Shown: positions 1-9,474, counted from the first letter of the stretch. The stretch is DNA of 41,898 nt from an uncultured Neisseriaceae bacterium (GCA_945267035.1 CALYOS010000020.1:1-41898), one strand, 5' to 3'. Numbers and translations are program-made. Notes: generated by a model from the letters alone, not told the origin.

Positions 1-342
1 TTTGCTCCGCTATTACAGAAATTCCTACAAAATTATATAGCTATGCAGTGGATAGACGTAAATGGTTTAAGTGAAAAAACTGCTGTTTATGACATCGATG
101 TGATGACGGCTGATAATTATGCGTGGATTAAGGCTCTGGCTATTAGTCCGGTTAATATTCTTAGTGCTAGTGGTGGTGCGATCGTTTCGCTATTGTTTGC
201 TCGGCATGAAAAGTCTGTGGTGTCCAACACAGCATTATTAGAGGTAAATCTCTCGCCTGCAAATTTTAATGCCGAAAGTCTTAAGTTTGTGCAACAGTAC
301 TTTGAACAAACGGGTGATCTGCTCTGTAAAATGAAGTTATAG
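1..342 (+). CDS. C-terminal part of an unrecognised protein (5' end outside window)
   Basis: The frame is already open at base 1 (FAPLLQKFLQNYIAM...) and runs to the TAG at 340-342, so at least 113 residues of a longer protein are visible; the ATG at 43 is unlikely to be the true start. The sequence has no motif I recognise. It contains a moderately hydrophobic stretch (SPVNILSASGGAIVSLLF) and ends in a mixed, partly amphipathic tail (EVNLSPANFNAESLKFVQQY). The DNA after it is decayed in all frames, and protein-like stretches continue there in shifted frames (for example one encoding GYYGSLGDWNG near 380-410). This 'C-terminus' may therefore be a truncated remnant rather than the natural end of an intact gene. 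Function unknown. Confidence 0.5.
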   Translation, partial: FAPLLQKFLQNYIAMQWIDVNGLSEKTAVYDIDVMTADNYAWIKALAISPVNILSASGGAIVSLLFARHEKSVVSNTALLEVNLSPANFNAESLKFVQQYFEQTGDLLCKMKL

Positions 343-939
343 CAGCCAAATATTGATATTGCTTCTCTGTAGAAGGTTACTATGGCAGCTTAGGTGATTG
401 GAACGGAAAATGAAATTGATCACCCTGAGGTATTTAGCTCGATTGCTCTTGCTTTACCTATAGCAAATTGAAAATGTGCCAGACCATGATCATAAAAAAA
501 TGTGACGAGATTGTAAGAGATGTCAGAATAAGCTGAATAATATGCTGTATTTTGGAAGGGGTTCGACAACAATAAGAATAGGGCAACAAGAAAAATGGTA
601 TTTCAATAGAAATATGCTTTGTGCAGTAAAAAGTGTTCTCAGCTGCAAACTATTTTGCATGTATGGTTTCGCCCAACAGTAAATCGTCGGTTTGCTACTT
701 ATTTGGGTATTTGCAGAATTACCATTCGGGCCGGTAAAAATAGGAATGCATCAATAGGAATGATGGTATACAGACGGTATTAGTCAATGCGATTAACCAG
801 TTATCGATCAGAATGGTGATGAACATCTCTTAAATTAGTCTTTTATCGGCGTGATAACTTGGAATCAAAATATAGGGTCTCTCAGCCAGGGCGTTGATAT
901 TTTCGGCTTTTGTTTAACTTAAAAGGGGGGGATAATTTG
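343..939. other. Spacer with decayed coding sequence
   Basis: No intact gene. Protein-like stretches appear in different frames, interrupted by stops. One frame reads VEGYYGSLGDWNGK then a stop (about 370-412). Another, about 790-920, contains PVIDQNGDEHLLN, a stop, and then SFIGVITWNQNIGS, ending in a stop at about 918-920 just ahead of the radical SAM gene. This fits a frameshifted pseudogene joined to the preceding fragment, but no family could be named, so the interpretation is tentative. Confidence 0.35.
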
Positions 940-1770
940 ATGAAATATCATGAATTAGACTGCAAAAGTGTTATTACTAAATCTAAATTACCAGATACTG
1001 ATTATGTAGTAAATCCTTATGTTGGTTGCAGTTTTTCCTGTTTATATTGTTACGCTAGTTTTATGGGAAGATTTGTCGGCGAGTCAGTTGAAAACTGGGG
1101 GAATTATGTTTATATAAGGAAAAACTCAGTAGAGATATTTGAAAAACAATTAAAAAAACTTTTAGATAAAAAGCTGAAATCGACAATATTTTTTAGTTCG
1201 GTCACCGATCCATATTTGCCTATTGAAAAAAAGTATCAACTCACACGAAAGATGCTTGAAGTATTGAAAAATAATCATTACTTAGGCTTGGTCAGCATTC
1301 TCACAAAGTCGGCTTTAGTACTCAGAGATATCGATGTATTACAAGAATTAAAAGATGTTGAAGTAGGTTTTACTATCATTTCAGCTAAAGATAGTATAAG
1401 TAAAGCTTTGGAGATCAAAGCACCATCTATAACCAGTAGATTGCATGCATTATCTGAATTAAATAGTCAAAATATTAGAACTTATGCATTCATTGGACCA
1501 CTATTGCCCCATCTTGTTCAAAATCCTTTAGAATTAGAATCTCTTATTTCTCTGGTTGCTCAAACCGGGACTAAATCTGTTTATGTTGAGCAGATGAATT
1601 TAAGTTCTTATATAAAACAAAAAATAATTTCATCTGATAAAACGTTGGCAAATACCTATCTATCTTTACAGAAAAATAAGATGCAATTAAATGAAGATTT
1701 CATTCGGGGTTTGCTTGATAAGTATGGACTTCACTTGCGGTTAGGAAATGTGATTGAACATAACAAATAA
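940..1770 (+). CDS. SPL-family radical SAM protein
   Basis: Encodes 276 residues. The motif C30-x3-C34-x2-C37 (GCSFSCLYCYA), with a Tyr after the third Cys, is the iron-sulfur/SAM site of radical SAM enzymes of the spore-photoproduct-lyase-like group. The motif is followed by a roughly TIM-barrel-length domain containing SSVTDPYLPIE, another feature of that group. The real substrate is unknown: members outside spore formers are mostly uncharacterised. I chose ATG 940 because a G-rich ribosome-binding site (G7 at 925-931) lies 8 bases upstream. A TTG at 910 would add ten residues and place the G tract inside the gene. Codon use is very AT-rich, unlike the dinG/rplM block, and the gene stands alone between decayed regions. 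This suggests a horizontally acquired gene, but one still under selection because the frame is clean. Family is confident, function is not. Confidence 0.8.
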   Translation: MKYHELDCKSVITKSKLPDTDYVVNPYVGCSFSCLYCYASFMGRFVGESVENWGNYVYIRKNSVEIFEKQLKKLLDKKLKSTIFFSSVTDPYLPIEKKYQLTRKMLEVLKNNHYLGLVSILTKSALVLRDIDVLQELKDVEVGFTIISAKDSISKALEIKAPSITSRLHALSELNSQNIRTYAFIGPLLPHLVQNPLELESLISLVAQTGTKSVYVEQMNLSSYIKQKIISSDKTLANTYLSLQKNKMQLNEDFIRGLLDKYGLHLRLGNVIEHNK

Positions 1771-3266
1771 GATGAAGTTAGATAAAAAAAAATGATAAAG
1801 TTGCATGTGTATCAATTTAATCCTTTTTCTTAAAGCAAGGTTAGATGGTTATGGCGCAAGCGCTAGATTAAAAATCCGCTTATGACAAAATTTTGATTCA
1901 AGCTAATGTAGGCTATTTAGAGACTGAGAAAAGAGCAAGATGATTTACAGATAGGTAGTATCAGCTCGCGCCAATTGGTATTTCTTATAGTAATAAACCG
2001 TTGATCATTGTTGTCTCAATAAAACAATAAAATAATCAGCAAGATTGGGTTGCAGTAGCCTATTGGCGTTATTTTAGGGTACTGCATCAATGATTCACAC
2101 CAGTTCATATTAGAAACTTATTGAAAGACATCTGTTCAGATTGTTTTCACGCCTTAAGTTTGCTCAAAGAGCCAGCAGTAAAGACCAGAATAAGGTTCTT
2201 TATGAAGATATGGCAGGCGATGAAGGTTTATATGATCTTGATCGCTGCAATACTTATTGCTTGGGGTGGATGGGATTCTATAGCGCGAGAAAAAAGGCAT
2301 TTTATTGCTATCTCTCAAGACAAATGTTAGGGTGTTTAATCTATCTAAATAAGCCAGAGTGACTCACCATTTGAAAAAGAAGCAGTTACTATACTCAATG
2401 AAGGGAAAATTTGATAATTAGTCAGTAATAGTTATCAAGTGGTGTTTGAGCAATGAGTATTGTGTTTGAATTAAGTCAGGCACTTGATTGGTCATTAGTG
2501 AGTGCAATGAGTTCAGATAATCAATGAGTTATCAAAGAATAGCTGGCTAATTGCCACTAAATTTAAACTGGTTAACATGGTTATTTCAGTGGGCAATTAT
2601 TTCAATTCATCGCAGCAATGTTATTTTTTTCTAAATATTTAGACCGGCTATCCAAATATTAATGCAGTTTATTAATTGTATATTGACTACAAGTATTCAA
2701 TACAAGTTTAAATAGGAAAATTGCAAAATTTGACAAGTTAACCATTGCAACTATCAACTCATAGGATGGTGGTAAAAATTAAGATAAATGCCGGATAACT
2801 TACTCCACATTTCAGAAATTATTTTTTATTCTCCGAAAAATTAATGAATTAGATAGAATACCTAGCTATTTGGGGTAGTTGAATTTCATAACCCACTGCA
2901 TTTAGTCTCTATTTTACTGAATCATTTTAGATCATATGACTACTGCTGTTTTTGTATCATCCTGATTGGCACGTTATTTTTTAGGTCTTCTCCATCATGT
3001 TTAATGAGTGCTAATTAGTACTGGCTGCTAATGTGATACTGCGCCTCTATAATCTAAACTGATGAGATCATGAGGTGTTATTAGGTTGCGATGAGCGACC
3101 ATGATACCAGTTTGCACAGTTGAAATAATTTGTGTGACTGAATTATTTTATTTAAATGTTGTTGGATGGCGCTTTGTTTAATGTCGGCAACGAACGATAA
3201 CATGATTGGCCACTAATATTTGAAGACTATTAGTGGCAAAGTGTTGAATATTTAATATTAGTGGTG
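1771..3266. other. 1.5-kb spacer with decayed coding remnants
   Basis: No intact gene of convincing quality. The best remnant is a plus-strand frame from about 1958 to 2329. It stays protein-like across internal stops (LAPIGISYSNKPLIIVVS, then DWVAVAYWRYFRVLH, then FTPVHIRNLLKDICSD), ending with a possible membrane helix (MILIAAILIAWGGWDS). A second short one begins at 2454 (MSIVFELSQALDWSLVSA). Toward metQ, a 43-codon minus-strand frame (about 3201 down to 3073, MLSFVADIKQSAIQQH...) has no support as a gene. The region is very AT-rich and looks like mutational decay. Confidence 0.4.
3209..3237 (-). terminator. Perfect 10-bp hairpin downstream of metQ
   Basis: GCCACTAATA (3209-3218) and TATTAGTGGC (3228-3237) form a perfect stem with a 9-base loop, about 30 bases past the stop of the minus-strand lipoprotein gene. 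There is no strong T-run after it in either direction, so it may stop transcription weakly, protect the mRNA end, or bind a protein. Part of the arm (CACTAATATTA) is repeated at about 3255-3265. Confidence 0.4.
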
Positions 3267-4091
3267 TTATTCTGTCTGTGGCATTACCCACATCTGATGT
3301 TGGTGGTAATGCTGCATAAATTGTTTAAATTCAGGTGACTGATAGGCTGCTTTCAGGTCTTTTGCCCATTGGGTGTCTCGATTTTTTTCGTTGATGGCTA
3401 CCACCATTTCCATTTCCGGAATGACTTTTTCACGTATAACTGCTTTATTTGGATCCATTTTGGATTGAAAAGCAATACCACCGGAGGCAAAACCATAATC
3501 GACTTCGGACAGTATGCGTGGAATCAATACTGAATCCACTGTTTTGATTTTCAGTTGTTTAGGATTGACAGCAATGTCTTCAGGGGTAGCCAGTATTGGA
3601 TTGGTATTGGCTTTAAGTTTAATCAGTTGGTGGTCAGTTAGAACACGCAATGCACGTGAGGTATTAGCCGGATCGTTAGGAATTAATACTGTTGCACCAT
3701 AAGGTGACTGTTCAAATGAAGTATATTTGTCGGAATAATACGCAGCCGGCAAAGTAGGAATGTGCACTAATGGATAAAGGTGTGTGCCTTTTTCACGATT
3801 AAATACATTGATGTAGGCAGTGTGCTGATCAAGATTGAAGTCAACCTGACCATTATCGACAGATTGATTATTCACTTCTAATGTAGAAAACATCAGGGTT
3901 TTAATATGATAGCCTTTTTTTTCCAAAATGGGTTTGATGCCTTGTTCAAAAATATTGCTATAAGGCATGGCAGAGGCTCCAAATACCAGTTCTTTTTTGG
4001 TAGATTCCGCTGTTTCCTTTGGTTGTTCTGAACATGCAATTAAACCACTAATGATCAGGCAAGATAGGATAAAATAGAAAATTTTTTTCAT
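3267..4091 (-). CDS. metQ: MetQ-like (NLPA family) methionine-binding lipoprotein
   Basis: A 274-residue substrate-binding lipoprotein of the NLPA/MetQ family, which captures D/L-methionine in the periplasm for the MetNI ABC importer. A lipoprotein signal with lipobox GLIAC puts the lipidated Cys at residue 20. The mature protein shows family hallmarks: ELVFGASAMPYSNIFEQGIK near the start, VDFNLDQHTAYINVFN, PNDPANTSRALRVL and the C-terminal EMEMVVAINEKN. Length is normal for the family. Neither metN nor metI lies beside it in this window, so it is an orphan binding protein here; its importer must be encoded elsewhere or be absent. It is divergent from dinG, with a 132-bp shared promoter region. 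Specificity for methionine rather than another NLPA ligand is inferred. Confidence 0.85.
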   Translation of the reverse strand: MKKIFYFILSCLIISGLIACSEQPKETAESTKKELVFGASAMPYSNIFEQGIKPILEKKGYHIKTLMFSTLEVNNQSVDNGQVDFNLDQHTAYINVFNREKGTHLYPLVHIPTLPAAYYSDKYTSFEQSPYGATVLIPNDPANTSRALRVLTDHQLIKLKANTNPILATPEDIAVNPKQLKIKTVDSVLIPRILSEVDYGFASGGIAFQSKMDPNKAVIREKVIPEMEMVVAINEKNRDTQWAKDLKAAYQSPEFKQFMQHYHQHQMWVMPQTE

Positions 4092-4137
4092 GATGTTCCA
4101 AATGAAATTTGATGTGGAATTTCAGTATATAATCATG

Positions 4138-4160
4138 AATCAGTATTTAATATACTGATT
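4138..4160. promoter_or_regulatory. Dyad in the metQ-dinG divergent promoter region
   Basis: AATCAGTAT (4138-4146) and ATACTGATT (4152-4160) are perfect 9-bp arms around a 5-base centre. A further half-site-like TCAGTATATAA begins at about 4122. The position between two divergent genes suggests an operator, probably for metQ. It does not resemble the enterobacterial MetJ box, so the regulator is unknown. Confidence 0.4.
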
Positions 4161-4223
4161 TTTAATAACTTTACTACTAAATGGTATAAGCAGTTTTAAC
4201 TTTGCTTACTTTTTAGAATAAAT

Positions 4224-6356
4224 ATGCTCACTGATTTAGAAAAACACGCCATTCGCGACCATTATCAGAATATTGCTCTGAGTTTGCCCAATTTCCGTCC
4301 TCGAAAAGCGCAACGAGAAATGATTGCGGCCATCGCCAATGCCTTTTCCCGTAGTTTGCCGCAGGCAGAAGGCGAGGAAGCCCCTAAGCGTAATGGGGAG
4401 TCTATTTTGGTGGTGGAAGGACCTACCGGCGTTGGCAAAAGTCTCGCTTATCTGCTGGCCGGTGGCATCATGGCGCAAACCCGCCAAAAAAAGTTAGTTG
4501 TCAGCAGTGCAACTGTCGCATTACAGGAGCAGTTGGTTGGTCGTGATCTCCCATTTGTAGTTGAACATAGTGGTTTGAGTCTCAGTTTTGCCTTGGCCAA
4601 GGGGCGCGGGCGGTATTTATGTCCTTATAAGCTATATCAATTGACGCAACTAAATGCACAGGACAGTTTGCAAGGATTCGAGCAACCCTCATTGTTATGG
4701 GATAGAAAACCAAAAAAAGAAGAAATAGCTGTGCTGCGTAATATGGCCGATCAATTCGCTTCACGGCAATTTAACGGTGATCGTGATACCTGGCCGGAAC
4801 AAATAGATGATCAACTGTGGCAAAAGGTGACCAATGACCGGCATGGTTGCCTGAAGGCAGCCTGCCCAAATCGGTCTGAATGTCCGTTTTTCTTGGCGCG
4901 AGATACTTTAGAAAATGTGGATGTTGTGGTGGCTAATCATGATTTACTGTTGGCCGATATCGGGATGGGTGGAGGTGTGATTCTGCCAGCGCCGATCAAT
5001 AGTTTTTATTGTATAGATGAAGCTCATCATTTGCCACAAAAAGCATTACAGCAGTTCGCTGCAGAGCACAGTCTGAATCAAGCAATGTGGTTTCTTGACC
5101 GTGTCGGCAATGTGGTGGATAAAGTCGCTGGTGTGCTGGATAAAAGTGAGCTGGCCGTTGCAGCTACAGAAGCGGCTTCCGGTTTGCAGGAAAGTTTACA
5201 GGAGTGGTTGATTCAACTAGCAGAAGAGCCTGATTTGAGGGTTGAGGAAGGCAAGAATGATAGCAGTTGGATCTGGGCTAATGGACAAATACCTGCCCAC
5301 TTAGCTGTGTTGGTCAATAATACTGCTGTATGTGCTAGGATGTTATTAAAGCATATCAATAGTTTAAATGAAGCGTTATCGGTGGCTCGACGAGATAAAA
5401 ATCAGGATGGAAGTCTTTTAGATTTACTCAGCGGTGATTTGGGCTTGCTGTTGAGCCGAAGTGAACAGCTTGTCAGCGTATGGGATTTGCTGGCTACAGA
5501 AGTTGTGGAAGGTGAAGCGCCCTTAGCCAAATGGATTAAACGCATAATTGGTGACAAAGTAGATTATAGTTTCCATGCTTCACCAATTAGTAGTGCCGCT
5601 AAATTGGCTTATGGTCTATGGCATCGTGCCGCAGGTGCGGTTTTGACTTCAGCCACTTTGCGTTCATTGGGCAATTTTGATTTATTATTGCAACAAACGG
5701 GGCTGAAGGGAATGACTGACACTGCTATGTTGGCATTGGACAGCCCGTTTCATTTTGCCGAGCAAGGGGAACTATATATTCCGGCTTTAACAGCCAGCCC
5801 CAGAGAACCGGCTGCACACACAGCTGAAATTGTGCAATGGTTACCCAAATTAATTAATGCACATGAAGAAATTGGAACGCTGGTGTTGTTTTCTTCGCGC
5901 AAACAAATGCAGGAAGTGGCTTTAAAATTACCTGATACCTATTTGCCATTATTATTAGTACAAGGGGAATTACCGAAACAGGTACTGTTACAGCGCCATC
6001 ACGATGCAATTGATGCCGGTAAACCGAGTATCATTTTTGGGTTAGATAGTTTTGCTGAGGGGCTGGATCTACCTGGTGAGCTGTGTGTGCAGGTGATTAT
6101 TGCCAAATTGCCTTTTGCCATGCCGGATAATCCGATTGAAAAAACGCGTAATCAGTGGATAGAGGCGCGTGGAGGTAATCCGTTTATGGAAATCACGGTG
6201 CCTGAAGCAAGTATTAAACTGGTTCAGGCAGTCGGTCGTCTGATTCGAACAGAAAGCGATTATGGTCGTATCACCATTCTGGATAACCGGATTTTAACTG
6301 CGCGTTACGGCAAACAACTTCTTGCTTGTCTGCCACCATTTAAGAGGATCGGCTGA
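4224..6356 (+). CDS. dinG: ATP-dependent DNA helicase DinG
   Basis: A 710-residue XPD/Rad3-like superfamily 2 helicase, matching DinG length. DinG unwinds 5'-tailed DNA and resolves R-loops and replication-transcription conflicts. Visible in order: Walker A EGPTGVGKS (65-73); the four cysteines of the iron-sulfur domain, C133 in RYLCPYKL and C209, C214, C220 in HGCLKAACPNRSEC; Walker B DEAH (265-268); motif III-like VLTSATL; and motif VI QAVGRLIRTESDYGRITILD near the C-terminus. All key residues are present. The ATG at 4224 is the first good start after the divergent promoter region. In E. coli dinG is LexA-controlled, but I saw no clear LexA box here. Confidence 0.93.
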   Translation: MLTDLEKHAIRDHYQNIALSLPNFRPRKAQREMIAAIANAFSRSLPQAEGEEAPKRNGESILVVEGPTGVGKSLAYLLAGGIMAQTRQKKLVVSSATVALQEQLVGRDLPFVVEHSGLSLSFALAKGRGRYLCPYKLYQLTQLNAQDSLQGFEQPSLLWDRKPKKEEIAVLRNMADQFASRQFNGDRDTWPEQIDDQLWQKVTNDRHGCLKAACPNRSECPFFLARDTLENVDVVVANHDLLLADIGMGGGVILPAPINSFYCIDEAHHLPQKALQQFAAEHSLNQAMWFLDRVGNVVDKVAGVLDKSELAVAATEAASGLQESLQEWLIQLAEEPDLRVEEGKNDSSWIWANGQIPAHLAVLVNNTAVCARMLLKHINSLNEALSVARRDKNQDGSLLDLLSGDLGLLLSRSEQLVSVWDLLATEVVEGEAPLAKWIKRIIGDKVDYSFHASPISSAAKLAYGLWHRAAGAVLTSATLRSLGNFDLLLQQTGLKGMTDTAMLALDSPFHFAEQGELYIPALTASPREPAAHTAEIVQWLPKLINAHEEIGTLVLFSSRKQMQEVALKLPDTYLPLLLVQGELPKQVLLQRHHDAIDAGKPSIIFGLDSFAEGLDLPGELCVQVIIAKLPFAMPDNPIEKTRNQWIEARGGNPFMEITVPEASIKLVQAVGRLIRTESDYGRITILDNRILTARYGKQLLACLPPFKRIG

Positions 6357-6423
6357 CGCGAGAAAAACGTTTTCTCTCTCTGGCCAAAGCAATATGACGT
6401 GTCATATCTTTGTAGAACAGCAA

Positions 6424-6470
6424 TTGACAATTGATTGATTAATCTTTAATATTAGAAACTTTCGTATAAT
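6424..6470 (+). promoter_or_regulatory. Promoter of the rplM-rpsI operon
   Basis: A perfect -35 TTGACA (6424-6429), 17 bases of spacer and TAATAT (6447-6452, 4 of 6 matches) form a sigma-70-type promoter. A perfect TATAAT at 6465-6470 is an alternative -10 but lacks a good -35. Both lie just upstream of the L13 start at 6488. Confidence 0.6.
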
Positions 6471-6487
6471 TATCTGGATTAGCTCCT

Positions 6488-6916
6488 ATGAAAACCTTTT
6501 CAGCTAAGCCGCATGAGGTGAAGCGTGATTGGTATGTGGTTGATGCACAAGACAAAGTTCTTGGTCGTCTGGCTGCAGAAATCGCTCGCCGTCTTCGTGG
6601 CAAACATAAGCCAGAGTACACACCGCATGTTGATACTGGTGATTACATCATCGTAATCAATGCTGACAAATTGCGTGTAACTGGTCAAAAACAGACTGAC
6701 AAAAAATACTACCGCCATTCAGGTTATCCTGGTGGTATTTATGAGCGTACTTTTGCCGAAATGCAAAACCAATTCCCTGGTCGCGCGTTAGAAAAAGCGG
6801 TTAAAGGTATGTTACCTAAAGGCCCGTTGGGCTATGCCATGATCAAGAAACTGAAAGTATATGCTACTGCAGAACATGCTCATGCTGCTCAACAACCTAA
6901 AGTTTTGGAAATCTAA
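6488..6916 (+). CDS. rplM: 50S ribosomal protein L13
   Basis: A 142-residue protein of normal L13 length, an early-assembling large-subunit protein. Diagnostic stretches are [19 protein letters not shown] near the start, [18 protein letters not shown] in the middle and [19 protein letters not shown] toward the end. It is the first gene of the conserved rplM-rpsI pair, with a 9-base gap to rpsI, so the two are co-transcribed and probably translationally coupled. Codon use is visibly more optimised than in the neighbours, as expected of a highly expressed gene. The ribosome-binding site is weak. Confidence 0.98.
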   Translation: MKTFSAKPHEVKRDWYVVDAQDKVLGRLAAEIARRLRGKHKPEYTPHVDTGDYIIVINADKLRVTGQKQTDKKYYRHSGYPGGIYERTFAEMQNQFPGRALEKAVKGMLPKGPLGYAMIKKLKVYATAEHAHAAQQPKVLEI

Positions 6917-6925
6917 GGACACGCA

Positions 6926-7318
6926 ATGAACGGTAAATATTACTACGGCACGGGTCGCCGCAAAAGTTCAGTGGCTCGTGTTTTCCTACAAAAGGGTAAC
7001 GGTCAGATCATTGTTAATGGTCGTCCGCTGGATGAATTTTTTGGTCGTGAAACTGGCCGCATGATTGTTCGTCAACCATTAGTGTTGACTGAAAATCTGG
7101 AAGCTTTCGATATTAAAGTAAATGTTGTTGGTGGTGGCGAAACCGGACAGTCTGGTGCAATCCGTCATGGCATTACTCGCGCATTGATCGATTATGATGC
7201 TGCTTTGAAACCTACACTGGCTGCTGCTGGTCTGGTTACTCGTGACGCACGTAAAGTTGAACGTAAGAAATTTGGTCTGCGTAAAGCACGCCGTGCTAAA
7301 CAGTTCTCTAAACGTTAA
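6926..7318 (+). CDS. rpsI: 30S ribosomal protein S9
   Basis: A 130-residue S9, complete and of standard length. S9 is a small-subunit head protein whose C-terminal tail reaches the P site and touches tRNA. Visible hallmarks are [17 protein letters not shown] at the start, [19 protein letters not shown] in the middle, and the basic tail [18 protein letters not shown] ending in Lys-Arg. It is the second gene of the rplM-rpsI operon and is followed directly by an intrinsic terminator at 7361-7384. Confidence 0.98.
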   Translation: MNGKYYYGTGRRKSSVARVFLQKGNGQIIVNGRPLDEFFGRETGRMIVRQPLVLTENLEAFDIKVNVVGGGETGQSGAIRHGITRALIDYDAALKPTLAAAGLVTRDARKVERKKFGLRKARRAKQFSKR

Positions 7319-7360
7319 TCTGTATTGTTATATTTCAAGCAGTTTACGAATTCAAAAAAA

Positions 7361-7384
7361 AGAGCCTTTAAGGCTCTTTTTTTT
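7361..7384 (+). terminator. Intrinsic terminator of rplM-rpsI
   Basis: AGAGCCT (7361-7367) pairs with AGGCTCT (7371-7377) around a 3-base loop, followed by a T-run to 7384 and preceded by an A-run. The A-run makes it potentially bidirectional. Confidence 0.9.
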
Positions 7385-8494
7385 ACAGGTAATGTTCGGT
7401 GTACACAGTAAAAATTCAATTCTTTTATGAATTAAGCCTAGTACATATGGCAGAATTTATAATAAAACATGTGAATATATTCTGGCATTTTTTCGCTTTT
7501 GATAACGTAAACTGTATGGGGCAAATCTGTCTGAACCACAAAAGTGGGGAAGACATGCAAAATAAGTCAGGCTTGATATATTTAAAATAGTTTATTCTAA
7601 TTGATAAAGTAAAAGGGGTTGAGTAAAAATCAAACTTTATTGGCGGGAGTTTGTATGCTACATGGTTGCGGGAAAATGATAATGACCAAGTTAAAAATGC
7701 TTTAAATAGTTTTATCGTGGCTTTATTCACTTAAAGTGTATCCAATCAATTAATGCTGCTAATCATAGGTAAGTGCATTGGTTATCTGACCAGATTATTG
7801 AATAAATAAATTTGGCTCTGAAGTTCAATCATGACCAATGAGTATAAAGCTTTATTTATTGTGTATCGTTTAGTAAATTATCCTGATGCTGTAAACATAA
7901 CCCAAAAAAAGTTAATGATTTATTGATTAAGTGGTGAGGAGCTATATTTGCAGTTGATGCAAATAAAACCCACCAATCAGGAAAGATTCTGCCCATAATG
8001 ATGACGTTTGTGTATTGATAACTGGTTCACTTAATATAGGTATTATTTTATTTTGTAATCAGATGACAATCTATTTTCGAACAAAGTATAGTCAATATGG
8101 TTAATAAAGTTCATTTTTCCTTGCAACTTTAATTATCTTGGTTTTTTAAATGATCATTTTTAAATAGATCTAACCCAGATGATGCGTCTTGATTCGTGTT
8201 TGGTTGTGTTTAATTTTTCTAAAAAAATGATTAAGCTTTGCGTGTATGCTTCTAGTTAAAGAAATTCGCTATATTCAAAATTAGAAAATCTAATTCTCTT
8301 GCTGTTAGGTGGGATAGGAAAAGAAATACGCGGTGTTTCTTGCTGTTATTTATTTTAAATTTTTGAGTTTCCAGTCTGAGTCTGTAATATTTATTACCAA
8401 TAATGATTAGACTTGAGGGACAAAATTTTTAATAGCTCAAGTTAAAATGATAATGTCCATTTTTAGACAAAATATTCGTATGTTTAGACCTTTT
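7385..8494. other. 1.1-kb spacer with possible decayed genes
   Basis: No intact gene. Two stretches look like former coding DNA on the plus strand. One ends at about 7732 and reads GGSLYATWLRENDNDQVKNA, continuing to a stop, with another stop just upstream. The other starts at ATG 7831, runs 31 codons to a TGA at 7924, and continues in frame (LSGEELYLQLMQIKPTNQE) to a TAA at 7996. Neither could be assigned to a family. The rest is AT-rich sequence without recognisable structure. Confidence 0.35.
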
Positions 8495-9367
8495 TCAGGA
8501 ATTCGTTTTAGCTTTACGTGATTTATATCGGTTGTAACCAAATAAATATTGTGCCGGAAAGCGTGTTACCCATTTTTCAACATTATGGTTAATCACTTGC
8601 GCATCCTGTTGCCTATTTCCGGTCAATGTGCCTTCAATTGGCGCGATATGCAAGGCAAAGCCGCGACCTTTGGGTAGGCGTTCACCACAGAAAAATAGGG
8701 TGGTGACTTTGGGCATGATGGCTAAGCGTGAGGCAAGGGTCATGGTGTAGGCTGGACGATCAAAAAAGGTTGCCCAAACGCCTTCGCCTTCACCAGGCAC
8801 TTGATCCGGTAGGACGATGGTGGCTTCTTGGTTTTTTAATGCCCGCACAACTTGTTTTACTCCTTGCATATTGGCAGGAGCAGTATAGCCATTATCCCGC
8901 ACTCGACCATTATTCATCACGCTCTCAAGCCAGCTAATTTTGGGCGGACGATACATCGCAGTCAGGGGAAATGGCAATTTTTCACTCAGATAACGACCAG
9001 CCAGATCATAATTGCCCAGATGAGGAGTGATAAGCAGTAAACCTTCTTGACGTTCAATGGCTGCGTCGATATGTTCCCAGCCGTGTACTTCTTTAAATAA
9101 TGATACAATATGCTGACTGGAACGCGTCCAGGCGATGGTCAGTTCCAGCCCACTTTTCATGGTTTCAGCAAAAACCGCTTTGACCAGTTTTTCGGTTTCT
9201 TGGTCGTTGGCAGTAAGTTTGCTAGAATGAACGTTTTCGGTTGTGCGTTTACGTTCGTTGCTGGCCATGTGAAAGCCAAGTCGGCCAAGTAAAGAACCTA
9301 TGCTTTGCATTAGAGGCAAGGGGATTAATGCCAATAGGGAAAAAAGGATATATACCAGCTTTTGCAT
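8495..9367 (-). CDS. lpxL: Lipid A biosynthesis acyltransferase (LpxL/HtrB family)
   Basis: A 290-residue inner-membrane acyltransferase of the LpxL/LpxM family, which adds secondary fatty acids to Kdo2-lipid IVA or related lipid A precursors from acyl-ACP. It has an N-terminal membrane anchor (residues 4-24), the catalytic H(X4)D motif as H116-LGNY-D121, and the conserved block LPDQVPGEGEGVWATFF that follows in this family. A C-terminal QYLFGYNRYK matches the usual WxxxRFK-like ending. It is divergent from metK. A second family member lies at 16583-17467, so this genome has at least two such enzymes. Which acyl position each one modifies cannot be told from the sequence. Confidence 0.9.
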   Translation of the reverse strand: MQKLVYILFSLLALIPLPLMQSIGSLLGRLGFHMASNERKRTTENVHSSKLTANDQETEKLVKAVFAETMKSGLELTIAWTRSSQHIVSLFKEVHGWEHIDAAIERQEGLLLITPHLGNYDLAGRYLSEKLPFPLTAMYRPPKISWLESVMNNGRVRDNGYTAPANMQGVKQVVRALKNQEATIVLPDQVPGEGEGVWATFFDRPAYTMTLASRLAIMPKVTTLFFCGERLPKGRGFALHIAPIEGTLTGNRQQDAQVINHNVEKWVTRFPAQYLFGYNRYKSRKAKTNS

Positions 9368-9474
9368 CTGTTTTTAATCTCAAATCAAAATTTGGATGAC
9401 ATTGTAACAAAAGCACCCGATAAATGTGCATTAAGCATGAATTTTGTATTTCTATCAGAAAGTATCTGCAAATT

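Noticed and set aside
2121-2362. Two overlapping short plus-strand frames (69 and 73 codons)
   Set aside because: No good ribosome-binding site, and the first frame continues upstream through stops. More likely pieces of a decayed gene than present genes.
6360-6376. GAGAAAA/TTTTCTC hairpin as the dinG terminator
   Set aside because: An all-A/T and G/A stem without a following T-run; too weak to call.
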